Assembly: GCA_015179045.1 (NCBI GenBank)
Contig: WHUZ01000007.1
Span: 732,501 to 796,500, forward strand
Origin: Kalaharituber pfeilii
Taxonomy: Eukaryota; Ascomycota; Pezizomycetes; Pezizales; Pezizaceae
Reading direction: 5' to 3'
DNA: 64,000 nucleotides
In this document: piece after piece, positions 37,050-48,500 of the stretch
How the letters are laid out: each line of letters opens with the position of its first letter
Position numbering within the stretch: the stretch's first letter is position 1
Translations under genes and position numbers: made by a program
The notes under the pieces: model-generated
What the model was told of the DNA's origin: nothing
The model's database searches: none
The model's input: the letters and a program-made list of their open reading frames with translations, nothing else

Positions 37050-38466
37050 ATGGCGGCCCCTCCAGCGCCGCCCCGAACGCCCCCCCCCCCCGCCGAGCAT
37101 CTCCATCTCCATCTCCGTTTCCTCGCCGACCCCAAACCCCAGCGCCCCTTCCGCTCCCGTCATCAAGCGCAAAGATAAGCCGGCCGCTCTCAACTCCCTT
37201 ATCGCCAGGTCCGCAAAGGCAGCCCTCGAGTATGCATATGCATGGTCCCCGTCTGGGTCGCCGGCACTCTCTCCTGCATTGCCCAGAGCCCGCTTCCAAA
37301 TTCTTTCCGACCTCCATCTGGAGATGCCCCCGCCCCCGCCGTTCCTGTCGTCGGGAAAGCGCAGGATTACCCTCAATGCCCCCTCCCCGGCATCGTCCTC
37401 TCTTCCACGATGGTCCCTGCACCGACGGGGCAGCCTCCCGCACACTACTATCCCCACGCCCAGTTCTACCCCACCGCCTCCGCAACCTCAAGCCCCACTC
37501 GACTTGGAAACCCCTCGTACATCCTACACCACCTTCAGCATCCCCGCCCAACACTCCACGTCCACCGCTACCTCCCCACCCAGCACCCCTAGCCCCCCTT
37601 TCCTCCTCCTACCTGGTGACATCGGGTCCCTCGCCCACCTCCCTCTCTACTCCCAATTCCTGGCCACCCATGCCCCATACTACAAGCACATCTTCCTCGT
37701 CCTCGGCAATCATGAGTTCTACAACTTGCCTTCCCCTTCCACGTATGCCCACGGTATCACACTCGCAAACTCCCTGCCACGATCTCACCCATTCCTTTCC
37801 AGCACTCTCACCGTCCTGAACCGCACCCGCGTCGATCTCCCGGACCACGGCGTTACTGTCCTCGGATGCACACTCTGGTCCCACATCACATCCGCGCAAA
37901 GTCGCTCCGTCGCCGCGGCGGTGAACGACTTCCGCGGCCGCATTGGCGGCGGGTGGACAATAGAGACCCACAACGCGCAGTTCCGCGAGGACGTTTCGTG
38001 GCTCCAATCCACGCTTGCTACCATCGACTCCGAAGACAGAACTGGCACCGGTGACATGGGGAGTCGGTGGGGCCGCGGTCCCGACTCTAACCCTAATCCT
38101 CCAAGAGGTACAGCAGCAAAAAGCAAGTGGAGAGTGATAATTGTCACCCACCACGCCCCCACTTTCTACAGTACCTCCAAGCCCATCCACAAGGATTCCC
38201 CCATCAACACTGCCTTCGCGACAGAGCTGCTTTCTCCCGGAGAGCAAGAAGATGAGCACGGTGTGCCCCCATTTTCCGCCTGGAAGGGCGCCGACAAGGT
38301 CTCGACGTGGGCATTTGGGCATACGCATTTCTGCACAAATTGGGTCTGGGAGGGGCTGGATCCGGGCGGCGAGAAGCTGATGGTCAGGGTCGTGGCAAAT
38401 CAGAGGGGGTATTGGATTAGTAACGAGGGGACCGGGTTTGATCCTGGACTTGTGGTTGAAGTGTAA
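37050..38466 (+). CDS. Calcineurin-like metallophosphoesterase
   Basis: All five metallophosphoesterase blocks are present in order: DLHLE, LLPGDIGSL, VLGNHEFYN, IIVTHHAPTF and WAFGHTHFCTNW. The Asp, His and Asn residues in these blocks would bind two metal ions, so a phosphoester hydrolase is expected; the substrate is unknown. From about 37171 one frame stays open to the stop at 38466 (KRKDKPAALNSLI, then the DLHLE block). That frame has no ATG before DLHLE. The nearest sensible ATG, at 37050, lies in another frame and is separated by a 12-base C run (37080-37091). One extra or two missing C would join them and give an N terminus MAAPPAPPRTPPPPP. The 5' end is therefore uncertain: a run-length error, an unseen 5' exon or a non-ATG start are all possible. 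The gene converges on the SANT/Myb gene 394 bases downstream. Confidence 0.82.
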
Positions 38467-38860
38467 TTGAGGGAGGGGTTGAACGGTTTCCGTGGTTATT
38501 GGGGTATATATTACGAACGGCTTCTATTTTTTACTTACCAAGCGTGTGAGATCTTTTTTTTTTTTTTAAAAAAAAAATAAAATATGTATGTATATTGGAA
38601 TTTAACGATATTGGATGGTTGCTTCTTTCTGGTTTTGGTCACAACATGGCTTGCGATTGATACATATATTGGAAATCGGTTGCCGGCGTTTATACTTGAG
38701 TTTGTGTAAGGGAAATACAAATTCCTTTCTAGAATATTATCCTATGCGCTATTCATTTTCATCATGTGCTCTTTGGACTTATATCTCTACTTAACATTAA
38801 TGAATTCCACACTTCCTACTACCCACACCTCCGTTACCCTTAATTTACCTCCCACAACGC
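38467..38860. other. Convergent intergenic spacer
   Basis: This is the 394-base spacer between two converging genes and presumably holds both 3' UTRs. A run of 13 T followed by 10 A (38555-38577) could fold into a hairpin. Nothing else was seen. Confidence 0.6.
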
Positions 38861-39844
38861 TCACTCCCCGTTCGCAGACTTCCGCAACTCCTTCATCTTC
38901 TTTTCGCAAACCGCTTTAGAAAACTTCTTTTCAGCAAACTTCGCATTCATCTGCTCCGAAATCCACGCATACGGGTCCTTCGCCATCGCTTCAGAGAGTA
39001 TCTTCAGCTGTGTAGTCTCCTCATCAGTCCACTGTATGTAGGGGTGTTTGAGTACATGATGCCATCTGTTTTTGCACTGTCTGGCGTTCCGCTGCTCAGC
39101 GCAGCCTGGGAGGAGATTAATTGCGTCCGCGATATCCTGCCATGGCTTTTTTTGCTCTAAATACAACGTAGAAATGAGAGCGTCCTCCACAGAGGTCCAA
39201 ACGGTTGGTGCAAGAGAACCGGATTTCTGGGGCATAGAAGGTTTGGCGAGTTTCTTGTCTGGGTTCTCGCTGCCTGGTGGTGGGGTCATAAGACCATTGT
39301 GTTCGTCACTGTTATCAACTTCGTTGTTTTCGGATTTTGTTTTCTCCTTCATTTTGGCTCCGCCCTTCGCCTTGGTCTTCTTCTCAGCTGCACCGCCTGC
39401 AGCCCTCTTTCCCTTCCCCTTCCCAACGCCGCTTGAGCCTTTCTGATCCATAGAGGCAGTTTTGCCCTTGTTCTTTGCCTTCTTCACCTTGGGCTCATCC
39501 GCTTCTCCTTGCTGTTCCTCGCTTTCCACACGTCCGTTGGCCTCTTTCTTGGCCGGTACATTGTTTCTACCATTACCTTCCACCTCTTCCTTTACCCCCT
39601 CCTCCCCATCATCATCGCCCTCAACTCCATCCTCACTGCTTCTTCGCTTCCTCTTCCCTGACCCAGATGGTTTTGTATCACCCTTGCCATCATCCTCCTG
39701 CTCTGCAGGTAGGGCTTTTACCTCTGCAAAAGAAATTGATGGTGAGTTACTATTGTCCTCGGTTCCACTGTCCGGAAGTGTATCTCCATTGTCAGAAGCT
39801 GGATGCTGGTCTCCTTGGAGGGAATCATCTGATTGTAACGCCAT
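38861..39844 (-). CDS. Acidic/basic linker protein with two SANT/Myb repeats
   Basis: This is a single-exon protein of 327 residues. Residues 1-210 are low complexity: acidic Ser/Asp/Glu stretches alternate with Lys-rich segments (KGKGKRAAGGAAEKKTKAKG) that look like nuclear localisation sequence. Two SANT/Myb-like repeats follow. The first, at about 216-265, runs WTSVEDALISTLYLEQKKPW to NARQCKNRWHHVL. The second, at about 272-320, begins IQWTDEETTQLKILSEAM. The regularly spaced Trp and the RQCKNRW recognition helix of the first repeat support DNA or chromatin binding; the second repeat is more divergent. The start is the first ATG of the frame. I do not recognise a named orthologue. Confidence 0.75.
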   Translation of the reverse strand: MALQSDDSLQGDQHPASDNGDTLPDSGTEDNSNSPSISFAEVKALPAEQEDDGKGDTKPSGSGKRKRRSSEDGVEGDDDGEEGVKEEVEGNGRNNVPAKKEANGRVESEEQQGEADEPKVKKAKNKGKTASMDQKGSSGVGKGKGKRAAGGAAEKKTKAKGGAKMKEKTKSENNEVDNSDEHNGLMTPPPGSENPDKKLAKPSMPQKSGSLAPTVWTSVEDALISTLYLEQKKPWQDIADAINLLPGCAEQRNARQCKNRWHHVLKHPYIQWTDEETTQLKILSEAMAKDPYAWISEQMNAKFAEKKFSKAVCEKKMKELRKSANGE

Positions 39845-40485
39845 ACTATGAGTATTTAGGGGGTTTCCGTATAGTTATATCCCAGGTCAATGGGCAGAAC
39901 AGTGCTTGCGGCGTAACCTATGTTCAACCTTCGAATAGCAGCACTGAGGAGTGTAGCAGAAGAGGTGGGAGGAGCGGAGACATTAAGAGCTTGAAGCTAG
40001 TGTTATAAACCAGGTAAGAAAAACCATCCAGAAGGGAGTAGAATGTCGAGGATGAGCCGGAACGGAATGGACAAGAGGGAATGTGAGATTCCCTCGTATA
40101 CTTCGTTCGCCTGGAACCTTGTACAGAACTCTCATCGTTAGGAGAGTGGAGCTGGGATGCTGGAGGAAATGAGTATTTTCGTCCTAAAGTGTAGAGAGTT
40201 CGAGTGCCATCCTTTCTTCGTATTCAGTAATTGCTACGAAGTGATGGCCCTAACTTCGCGAAGTAAGCTCCATGGAATCAAATCTAGCCAAAGCTATAGC
40301 TATGGCTGCGCCTATTTCCCTACCAACAGGTTAAACATCAGTTTACTTTTTATTTATTTTCATTTGTTTTTGGTTTCTGTAGTTGTCACTGCCTTCCCAG
40401 AAACTGTAAGAAATTTGCGCTTTCTTCGTTTGTGTGCATCATGATTTGTTCGTGAGAGTTAGTTTGGGAGCTGGCCACGTGACCA

Positions 40486-40660
40486 CCGTATTATTTTGAA
40501 TTTTAGACCCTGGCGCTAGGTGGTGGCATACAGCACTGAATCTTCAGAAGCATGTAGACGAGATCAACGCACAGTGAGGTAGGCATAAATACTTGTACCT
40601 AGGGTCCTCGCCTATACCTCGTCTGTCTAGTGCCAGGTTCTAGAATTCAAAATAATACGG
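40486..40660. mobile_element. 175-bp MITE-like element with 34-bp terminal inverted repeats
   Basis: The left terminus, CCGTATTATTTTGAATTTTA at 40486 continuing to 40519, pairs with the right terminus at 40627-40660 over 34 bases with three mismatches (inner ends CTAG). The 107-base interior has no open frame. A clear target-site duplication is not visible: the left flank ends in CCA and the right flank begins TATATT. Size and structure fit a miniature inverted-repeat transposable element; the superfamily is undetermined. Confidence 0.75.
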
Positions 40661-41593
40661 TATATTGCAGAAGGTGTTATTGTGTCACCGGGATGGTGTT
40701 ACGTGGAAATTGTGGGGGATATACTGGTTTACTTCTACGACCGTACGAGGATGCTTAAGTGGCACATCGTTGGCGATAGGTGCAGGGTCATATCGATTTT
40801 TGTATCTCTTTCTTTGTGCTCTATAAGTTGATAATATGTTAAGGCGGCGGGCCAAGAGGGGGGTCTATCATGCCTATCATACCTGTCAATCCGGCCCGTC
40901 ATGCATGCACGTTGCTATCGTCGCTGCAAGTATCCTATCCTATCTGTCAGACCTGTCAGTTCCGCTTCCGCTGGGAGTGCCCTATGATACCGGTCAGCCC
41001 TGTTAGCCGCCAAACGCAGAGATGGGCTGAGGGTAACAGCGGAACGATGAAACCGACTGAACGTACTGTTCACAGCGAACTATGTCGTTGCAGGAGCCGA
41101 TACAAGGGTCCACATTGCATCACTAATAGTCTGCGCCCATACAGTTTTTCCCATGTGGAATAGCTCTATCTGGGAAGAAAAGAACTGAAAAAGAAGGGAT
41201 GAACACTAGTAGGGCAGGAAGGATCGTATTATCCACGTTAGTATTTGGCTTCTTAGAAGATATATCTCGTACTTGTCAGTGAGCGAAGGGCTAGAAGGGA
41301 CGTGAAGAACAAAGCTACAAAAATTCACAGGGAGAAGGGGGCAGTGGGGGGCAAACCCACACGACATAATCGAGGTTATGTGGTGTCACAAGAATACTAG
41401 CAAATGTTCCTGCATAGTTTCTGATCAGAAAGAATGGAGCTCGATGTACGAGGACTTGATAAAACAGAGATCCCCCAGGGACTCAGAAAGGGATCTCGCG
41501 AGTCGAAACCCCACTGCTAAAAATCCTTGACAACCTATCACCGATAACCTCTTGTAGTATCTCACCTAAATTTTTAGTGGAAAAACGAACAAA

Positions 41594-41594
<1 letters not shown>

Positions 41595-41624
<30 letters not shown>
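41595..41624. repeat. Poly-A, 30 bases
   Basis: An uninterrupted A run preceded by CAAA-type units. Confidence 0.95.
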
Positions 41625-41626
<2 letters not shown>

Positions 41627-41841
41627 ATGAAGGAACCTGTAACTATTACCCCCGCTTGCCCGCCAAGTTAGTTTCCATTGTCTCTGTAGCTGTATGACAA
41701 CATCTCATTTTTATCTCGCATCACGGCAACGAAACGTTTCAATGTTCTTGCGGCGTTCAACAGCGGACCATGCCAAACCCCATCATAAATTCCACCTCAG
41801 AGAATCCATATCGAATTAAGATTCGCCTAGAGAACCAAAAA

Positions 41842-41842
41842 C

Positions 41843-41868
<26 letters not shown>
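41842..41868. repeat. (AT)n microsatellite
   Basis: About 13 AT dinucleotides followed by an A-rich stretch. Confidence 0.95.
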
Positions 41869-41874
<6 letters not shown>

Positions 41875-42050
41875 AAGAAAGGAACCTAATATCCCCGTGG
41901 AATATTCCGCGCAACAGCTTGCCACCAAGTCTCCACTTGATATCTAATCCTTTTTTCGTCACCCATAACATTTTCATTCATCAATCTCCTATCGGACTCC
42001 ATTGTCGCTGGGTAATGTTCCTCACCGCCCCGTCATGTTGATTATATGCA

Positions 42051-42131
42051 CTCGCTCATTCAAAAAGTATTGGAACGGCTGACTAACGCATAATTAAATC
42101 AGCCGTTCCAATACCTTTCTAAACGAGCGAG
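42051..42131. mobile_element. 81-bp foldback element
   Basis: The left arm at 42051-42082 (CTCGCTCATTCAAAAAGTAT, then TGGAACGGCTGA) is matched by the right arm at 42099-42131. The 16-base core GTATTGGAACGGCTGA is perfectly inverted, and the outer GAGCGAG is also perfect, with a few mismatches and one indel between. A 16-base loop separates the arms. Such a snap-back structure is typical of a minimal MITE, or of two transposon ends left fused after deletion of the interior. It lies 68 bases beyond the end of the broken F-box/WD40 gene. Confidence 0.8.
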
Positions 42132-42198
42132 AATACCCCGTCGTCGCCTTAATCGTATAGTCTCCTAACTTATCGTTTATTCTTCTTTCACAATCCAT

Positions 42199-43907
42199 CT
42201 ATATCACGCAACCAAGTAACCCCGCATACAGCGATCTCCCAAACGAGCTCCCAGTGCAAATCGACCACATGCCCCTATTTGACGATCGGTAGTACTTATC
42301 ACCGGTGTTCAGGTACGTTGCCCATGCAAACCTTTCAGGGTAACTGGACATGGGATCGCGACAGGTGGCTTCATCCGAGCCTGAGATAGATGAAGCGGTA
42401 TTTATATAGGAATACACCTTCTGTCCAGGCATACGTAAGTCGTATAGTTTCACCGAATCGTCGGTTTTGCGGCCGGCAGCGAAGCGCTCGAACCCCATTG
42501 TCGCAAGAGATAATGCCGACCCAGGAGCGGGCACGGTCCGAGTACCGGTATTGGAAAGGTCCAGGTGGGCAGCGAAGGTCGTAGGGACTAGAAGTTAGTT
42601 GATAGATGTACTACGAATAGTATAATGCTTCATAGTCTAAATAAGGGCAGACTTATTGAACTACCCCATCATCCCAACCACTCAAAATCAACTTCCCACT
42701 ACTCTCCATCCCCCTCCCGCCATGGAATCCATCAGGGACCTTTGCAATACAATGCACATTCCATCCTTTGGGCTCCACAGGCTATAGTCGCCATATCGGC
42801 TGCTCCCGGAGTTCACCGCCTGGGTCCATCTGGTATATCGACAGTGGTCCCCCATGTAATGCTGTGATAGTATTACCCGAGCACCCCACCGCAACTCGGT
42901 CTCTCGAGAGAAACCGAACCGCCGTAGGTAGCAGCCTGGAGTCCAGTGATACCCTCCCCAAATCCGAAATTATAATAAGTTCGTTTCCAGTCCATCTTTA
43001 ATCAGATTATTGGCACCAAGAGGATACAGAGGGTATGACATCAGCTCTCCGGACCCTAGTGACCCGGTACATGTAACGGCTGCCACATCCCCTCGTGTAC
43101 ATCCGCCGACACAACCTTAAGTCCACGGGTTTCGTACTTCAAGATCCTATACGGCTTCACATAGGCCTTAGTGCACTCAGGCACCTCCTCATCGTGCTTT
43201 GTAGCCTCCAGCTCCACCATCTCCAATCCAGAAATCGACTTTCCCAGCAAAATCCTCTCCCCTTCAAATTTCGCCTCCCCCGTCCTGCTCTCCCACCCCA
43301 GATGGACAATCCACTCCTAGTTTCTTGAGAACGTTTACACTATTCCCATTCCTCAGCCGCAATTCTTCATACATATCCCACTCCAGATGTCTCCCATTCT
43401 TCCCCCTTCTTACCAAGATACTTGGTCCAATCCCCACTATAGACCCAATCTGTCTCCCAAATCCCAACAGTCTACCTTTGTGTTATGTTTCAAGAAATAT
43501 ATCGGCCGCTCCTCTAGCACCTGCACTTGTGGCTTTAACGCCCTCGTCTCGAATGACCTCTGTTCCCAAACCTTCAACAGCGACGTAAGCTGTTTTGCTG
43601 TCTCCAGCCAATTAATAGCCCTTTCTGCCTCTGCTATCTTGCCCATTTTGCTCATTTTTGCATGCACAGCTAGTTGTCTAGGCGACAAACCAGTCCGAGT
43701 ATGCAAATATGGTAGCTCATTTGCCTGAGCTGGGCACCACTCCCATACGAAAGAGCGCCAGCCTATCCCATTGACAAAGACATTGAGCGATTTACATGTG
43801 CGTGAGAGCAACGTGACGCTGGATGGAGTAGTTAGGTAGGAGAAGATGAGGCGCAGAAGCTCAGATGGGAGGGTGGCGAGAGTGTATTCTCAATGTTGTT
43901 GGGCCAT
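42199..43907 (-). pseudogene. F-box/WD40-type protein gene, frame-disrupted
   Basis: The 5' part encodes an F-box-like block, LPSELLRLIFSYLTTPSSV, then LSRTCKSLNVFVNGIGWRSF. The 3' part encodes beta-propeller-like sequence: VRFLSRDRVAVGCS, LILSGWDDGV, then MGFERFAAGRKTD and SVKLYDLRMPG. This combination resembles ascomycete F-box proteins with WD40-like repeats, which recruit substrates to SCF ubiquitin ligases. The frame is not intact. The only nearby ATG (43907) meets TGA at codon 6. The F-box frame ends in TAG near 43437, while related sequence continues in other frames (WESRTGEAKFEG, GKSISGLEMVELE). A TAG near 42783 interrupts the propeller, and another shift is likely near 42970. Some gaps could be introns (a donor-like CTTGGTAAGA lies near 43409), but I could not build a clean model. 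It is probably a decaying gene, or one affected by sequence errors. Confidence 0.6.
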
Positions 43908-45515
43908 TGCGGCTTCTGAGACTTTTGACTCCACTTTTGTATATATCTGTATATCAGACTGTCCCCCCTCGAATTCGTATCCCAAGGATCAAACTAGTTA
44001 CCGGGAAGTACATCGTAAGTATAAATCAAACATGAAACCTTAGAATGTCTGAACTTTTCATCCTCATTCCTATTGCCTCTTCTTCCCTCCTCCATCACCT
44101 GGCGATTCTCATCTATCGTACTCCTTCTTTCCTTCCTTCCCCAACCTCCAAGTTCGCATTTCGCAAAAGTGACACATACCTTTATTATTCAAATTCCAAT
44201 TCCCACTTCCCAAGTAGAACCTCCACTCGACAGCCAATTTCATGACAACCCCCTTCCACTTTCCCTCTACAACGGCTTTATTTTACCCACAAGATATCTT
44301 TAACAACAAAGATCGTTTCAGTTCCTTCCATGCATAGAAATTGGGAAAGACACATGTGCTTCCACAAGAAGTCGAGCTCGCCGCCGAACTAAGCATGCAT
44401 GTTGTGAACCTAACTGCTCTCCTCTAGCCACAGTTCAAGCCTTATCTTCGTTACTCAGTCACCCACTTACACTTACGCTTGACCAGCTTACACTCCCTTC
44501 CCAGAAATCGCATTCTTCTGGTTAGTCCCGGCCCATGGGTCTCCAAGTAGCATGCCTGATCACCTGTCTCAATATCGCGATTTGCATGCTTGAGTCAACG
44601 CCTAGACAACCATAAGCTACAAGGACAAGATTAGAGCGGATGACGTTCGACGGGTATTGCAGCCAGACTGGGTTAAAGTCAATTCAGCCGCAGTCTAAGT
44701 CAGGTTAGCGATGCATATCAAGCAAGCAAAGAGTCTAAGAATAATTATAAGTACGGGGCCATGACATATGTAGATCCAAGAAAAGTGTTGTCACAAGGGA
44801 GGATACCTAATCTGAGCAAAAAGAACGACAAGAGGTGTCGATATAATGTCTCTACGAAATAGAAATTGGGATTGACGGGAGCCCCGTTGATATGATTGAT
44901 GGTGTGCGCCAAGTTATGATAGTTACAGTTTAACTTGCGTGCAAGTCTCGTCTCCAATACAGTAATTCTAGCGGTGGTATCATAGATTCAATTTCAATTC
45001 CATAACGGAGCTCCATATTTAATACTTCCACTGGAGATGAGTTCAAAGGCTGAGGGATCGAAATATTGAACATGATAAAAACCAACAGAACCCGCTTAGA
45101 TAGTAAAAACACTGTATGAGAATTTTGGGCACAGGAAAATCAAACCTGGCCTGGACCCTGTGCATATACATGTACCGATCCCCTAGTACCATCTTGTTAG
45201 CACTATATACTCACACTACTGAAGAACACCATCAAGTAACACCTCGGATCAGAAAAACGAACAGATATCCATCCACGCTGAACGCAAATAAAAATGATTT
45301 ATGGCAACACAAAACTTGGATCGAAGAAAAGCCCAAAAACAAATGATATATATATAAGAAAAAAAAAAAAAGAAAAAAAAAAAATAACATGCTATACAAA
45401 CTCCGTGAAGCCCAAAACCCAACCAAACCCCCACTCCTTACCCATTATTTTTGTGCCTTTTATTATTTTTGAATTTGCGGAAATATTTTCAGAGTTTCCC
45501 ACATTGCATTCATCA
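43908..45515. other. Intergenic, nothing recognised
   Basis: This spacer lies between the end of the ASPM gene and the upstream side of the broken F-box/WD40 gene. It contains an A-rich tract at 45360-45385. No coding signal above background was seen. Confidence 0.55.
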
Positions 45516-48500
45516 TCACCGTATAAGCTGCAACACTTCCTCCAACTTCTCTCCCCTCACCCTCGACTGTTCCGTCCCCTTCGCCCCATCGCACTTGCCC
45601 TTCTCCATCTTTACCACCATACTCAGTCCTTCAAGCCACTTCCATCTTGCTGCCAACTTTCTCTTGACCACTGGACTCCTTACGCAGAACTCCCTTAAGG
45701 TAGCAATCGCCTTGAGATACAGATCATTCGACGCAGAGGGCTGTTTTCCCGCCGCAATCAGATAGTTGAGCAGAACCGTGAACACGTCTTTTATGCCGCT
45801 AGCCGATCTTCCCGCTAAGATATCACCTGCTTTGCGAGCTGTAGCAATGTTGTTGAGGATATTGAAAACCAAGACTAGGTTCTTTGATGGAGACGCCGTC
45901 CTAGGCTTCGCGAGCTGTTTAGTAGCAGTTTCGATGATGGACGTAAGAGTCTTCATAGTGCCTTCATCCTGTGCAACCACCACCGAACATTCGTGAGAAC
46001 ATCGAGTCGTGAGTTCTACAAGTAATGATTGTCAGTAGAGTGTATTTCATGACTCATGAAGGTGTGAATGCACACTCACCAAGCTGTAACAGCCCTCGCC
46101 CAAGTCCTGTGGGCCCCTTCACCATGCCCAGTGCCTTCATGTTCCTCACGCCAAGCGAATCCTCCCCACCCTTCCCATCCTGTGCGATAGCCTTCAGGAC
46201 CCTTCTTCTGATGATCCTTATTCGTCCAGTCGCCTGCTTCCGAACTGCATATCCCCTCCACAGGCTCTGTACAGCTACCACCTCATGTAAAAACTTCCTC
46301 ATTCTCACCATCCACCGGCACTTCCTCCAAGCTTGTTGTATCACAACGGCTGCATTTTTCACAGCTCTCCGCCCACGGAACTCTCTCTGCATTGCAATGG
46401 TATAGGTCCTGAGCTTAAGGAACTCACACCTCACTTTCCGTGCCTCTACAGTCGCTCGGCGGCGTATCTGAACCACCATAGCGGCCCATAAAGTGGTAGT
46501 AAAATCGTGCCGTGCCTGCGCAATCTCCTTGCAAGATCGGAAATGTCGTTGGATGGTTATGGCAGCTTGCCGCTTCCTCTCAAATTCACTTCTGACAAGC
46601 TTACCGCGTACCAACGCCTGTAGTTTAGTAGTAGAGTTGCGTGCGTCAAGGAATAATCTCCGGTCATCCCCATTCTTCTCAGTCGTTCTATACCACCTCT
46701 GTATCTTAATTGCCGCTTCCTTCATCTCGAGGAACCGTTGCCTCACGCCACGTCCCTTCAATAGCCTACCATATTCCGCTCCGACAATCCCTACGGCATA
46801 ATAGACATCATCTATTCTCTTCCTCTCCAAAAAAGCTCTTGCCACAGCCTGAAGCCGGACTATGCTCCCAAGCAAGTTACGAACTCTTTGCTGATACCGC
46901 TGTTCCCTTAATTCCCTCCACCAACGTTGTATCTTGACTGTGACCTCATTCAGCATCTGAAGCTCCCGTCGAACAAGATATCCTCTGCTAAAGCATTGTA
47001 TTCCTATTACTGCTCGAATCAGACGATCCAATTTCGCCTGTAGGTGGGTTCTGAAAGCACGTTGTATAGTGATAGCCGCATCCATAATCCTCTCCTTGGA
47101 CTGCACAAATGCAGCACAGTCGTGAGCCAGCAACAGCAATGCAATTCGCTTATGCACGACTTCACGAAACTTCCAGGCCCGGAAAGTACGTTGTATACTA
47201 ACTGCCGCTCTCTCCCGGATGCTCCACTGGAGCAGCCTTGAGCACAGGAATACTAGGCCACCGATAATAAAACTGCGGTCAAACACCCTGCCTTTCCAAG
47301 CTTTTTCGCCAAACATGGATGCTAAAACATCGTCAGTCAAGTCACACACGGCAGGGATGAACCTGCTCACCAAAGTAAGTACTGCACCCCAATTCTCGTA
47401 ACCTTTGCTCGAGCCGTATGCCAGCACCACTACCTTTTGGGCCAAGAGCCTTCTTCGGAAAATAGCCTTCATACTCCTCCACTATCGCTTCGAAAACCTT
47501 TCCATCAGCAAAGCTTGTCGTCATATTTTCGACTGTCAGCCCTTTCCTGTTGGCAATACACTTAGCCCAGCTCTTCAACAATGCCACATATCCACGCTCT
47601 TCCTCATCGTCCTCTTCCTCTTCCTTGATTTCATCGAAATTCTCGCCCTCGGGTTTGATCTTGTCTTTCTTCAGCCTTCGAATCTCCTTCCTCAACTCGG
47701 ACCAATCAACAAGTCCACCTACACCAGTCTCCAAGCCCCACCTACCTACCATTTTCCACAGAAACCCTACTGTTCTCTCCCTGTAACCGTCCACAATATC
47801 TTCTGCTTTAACATCTCCCTCGACACCCCCAGCTTCCTCAAGAGCCTCGAGAGCAAGTGCAACGTTATTGATCTTCTGCACACGACTGACGGTTGGATAA
47901 TTTATTGCCTTCGATAAAGGCCAATCCCCTGTTCGGCCTGACAATTGCACTTCTGTTGGGTAGAGTAGTAACTCCACTAGCCGAACCAATCGGACACCGT
48001 CTCTCATATCAACAGCCAAGTTTTCTATAGTATACTTGTACTCTTCGAGGGGATGCTGGGCATGTTGAAGCATGTAGCCCATCGAAGAAAGTGGTCGGGC
48101 AATATCACCCAACGAAGGGAGTAGCATTCGGGCAAGTGCATGCAGTACTCCGACCGATGTTTTGTAAGGGGAATCCTACCTAGGTTAGTTGAAGGAACAA
48201 AATTGGAGCGATTTATGATATTTACCGGTCTAAATAAACACCGTGCTCCTAACAAGTTGTTTGCCCCAGTCTTTGCCTTATCCATCAACAAGATAAGCAT
48301 AAAGGCTCGTAGAAGCGACTTTCGTAGCCCCCAGGCTAAAGATCCCCAATCACCATCCGACGACATACTCTTACCCAAAGTAGCAACTCTGCCACTCTTG
48401 AGGCCTAATGTGCCCATTATCCTTGCCGTACACTGCCGCGGCCTGGGAGGATTCGCATATGCATCTTCACATTGTACTACAAATTTTTCCAAAAATCTCT

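Larger units (their letters stand above)
39845..42050. other. Intergenic with small elements and simple repeats
   Basis: It contains the inverted-repeat element at 40486-40660, a 30-base poly-A (41595-41624) and an (AT)n tract (41842-41868). The frame at 39475-40008 is antisense to the SANT/Myb gene and has no support of its own. No gene was recognised. Confidence 0.6.

Noticed and set aside
36802..37554. 250-codon minus-strand frame antisense to the phosphoesterase 5' end
   Set aside because: It is Gly/Arg-rich low complexity created by the poly-C and CCGC repeats; the plus strand has true catalytic motifs.
37609..38328. 239-codon minus-strand frame inside the phosphoesterase gene
   Set aside because: It is the antisense shadow of a GC-rich coding region; the plus frame carries all five metal-binding blocks.
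41340..41515. Possible tRNA because of a GAGTCGAAACCCC-like B box
   Set aside because: There is no A box at the right distance and no cloverleaf stems could be paired by eye.
46054..48127. Separate genes for the CH-domain and IQ-motif frames
   Set aside because: Phase-matched introns of 49-50 bases join them to one ASPM-type protein, and domain order matches the family.
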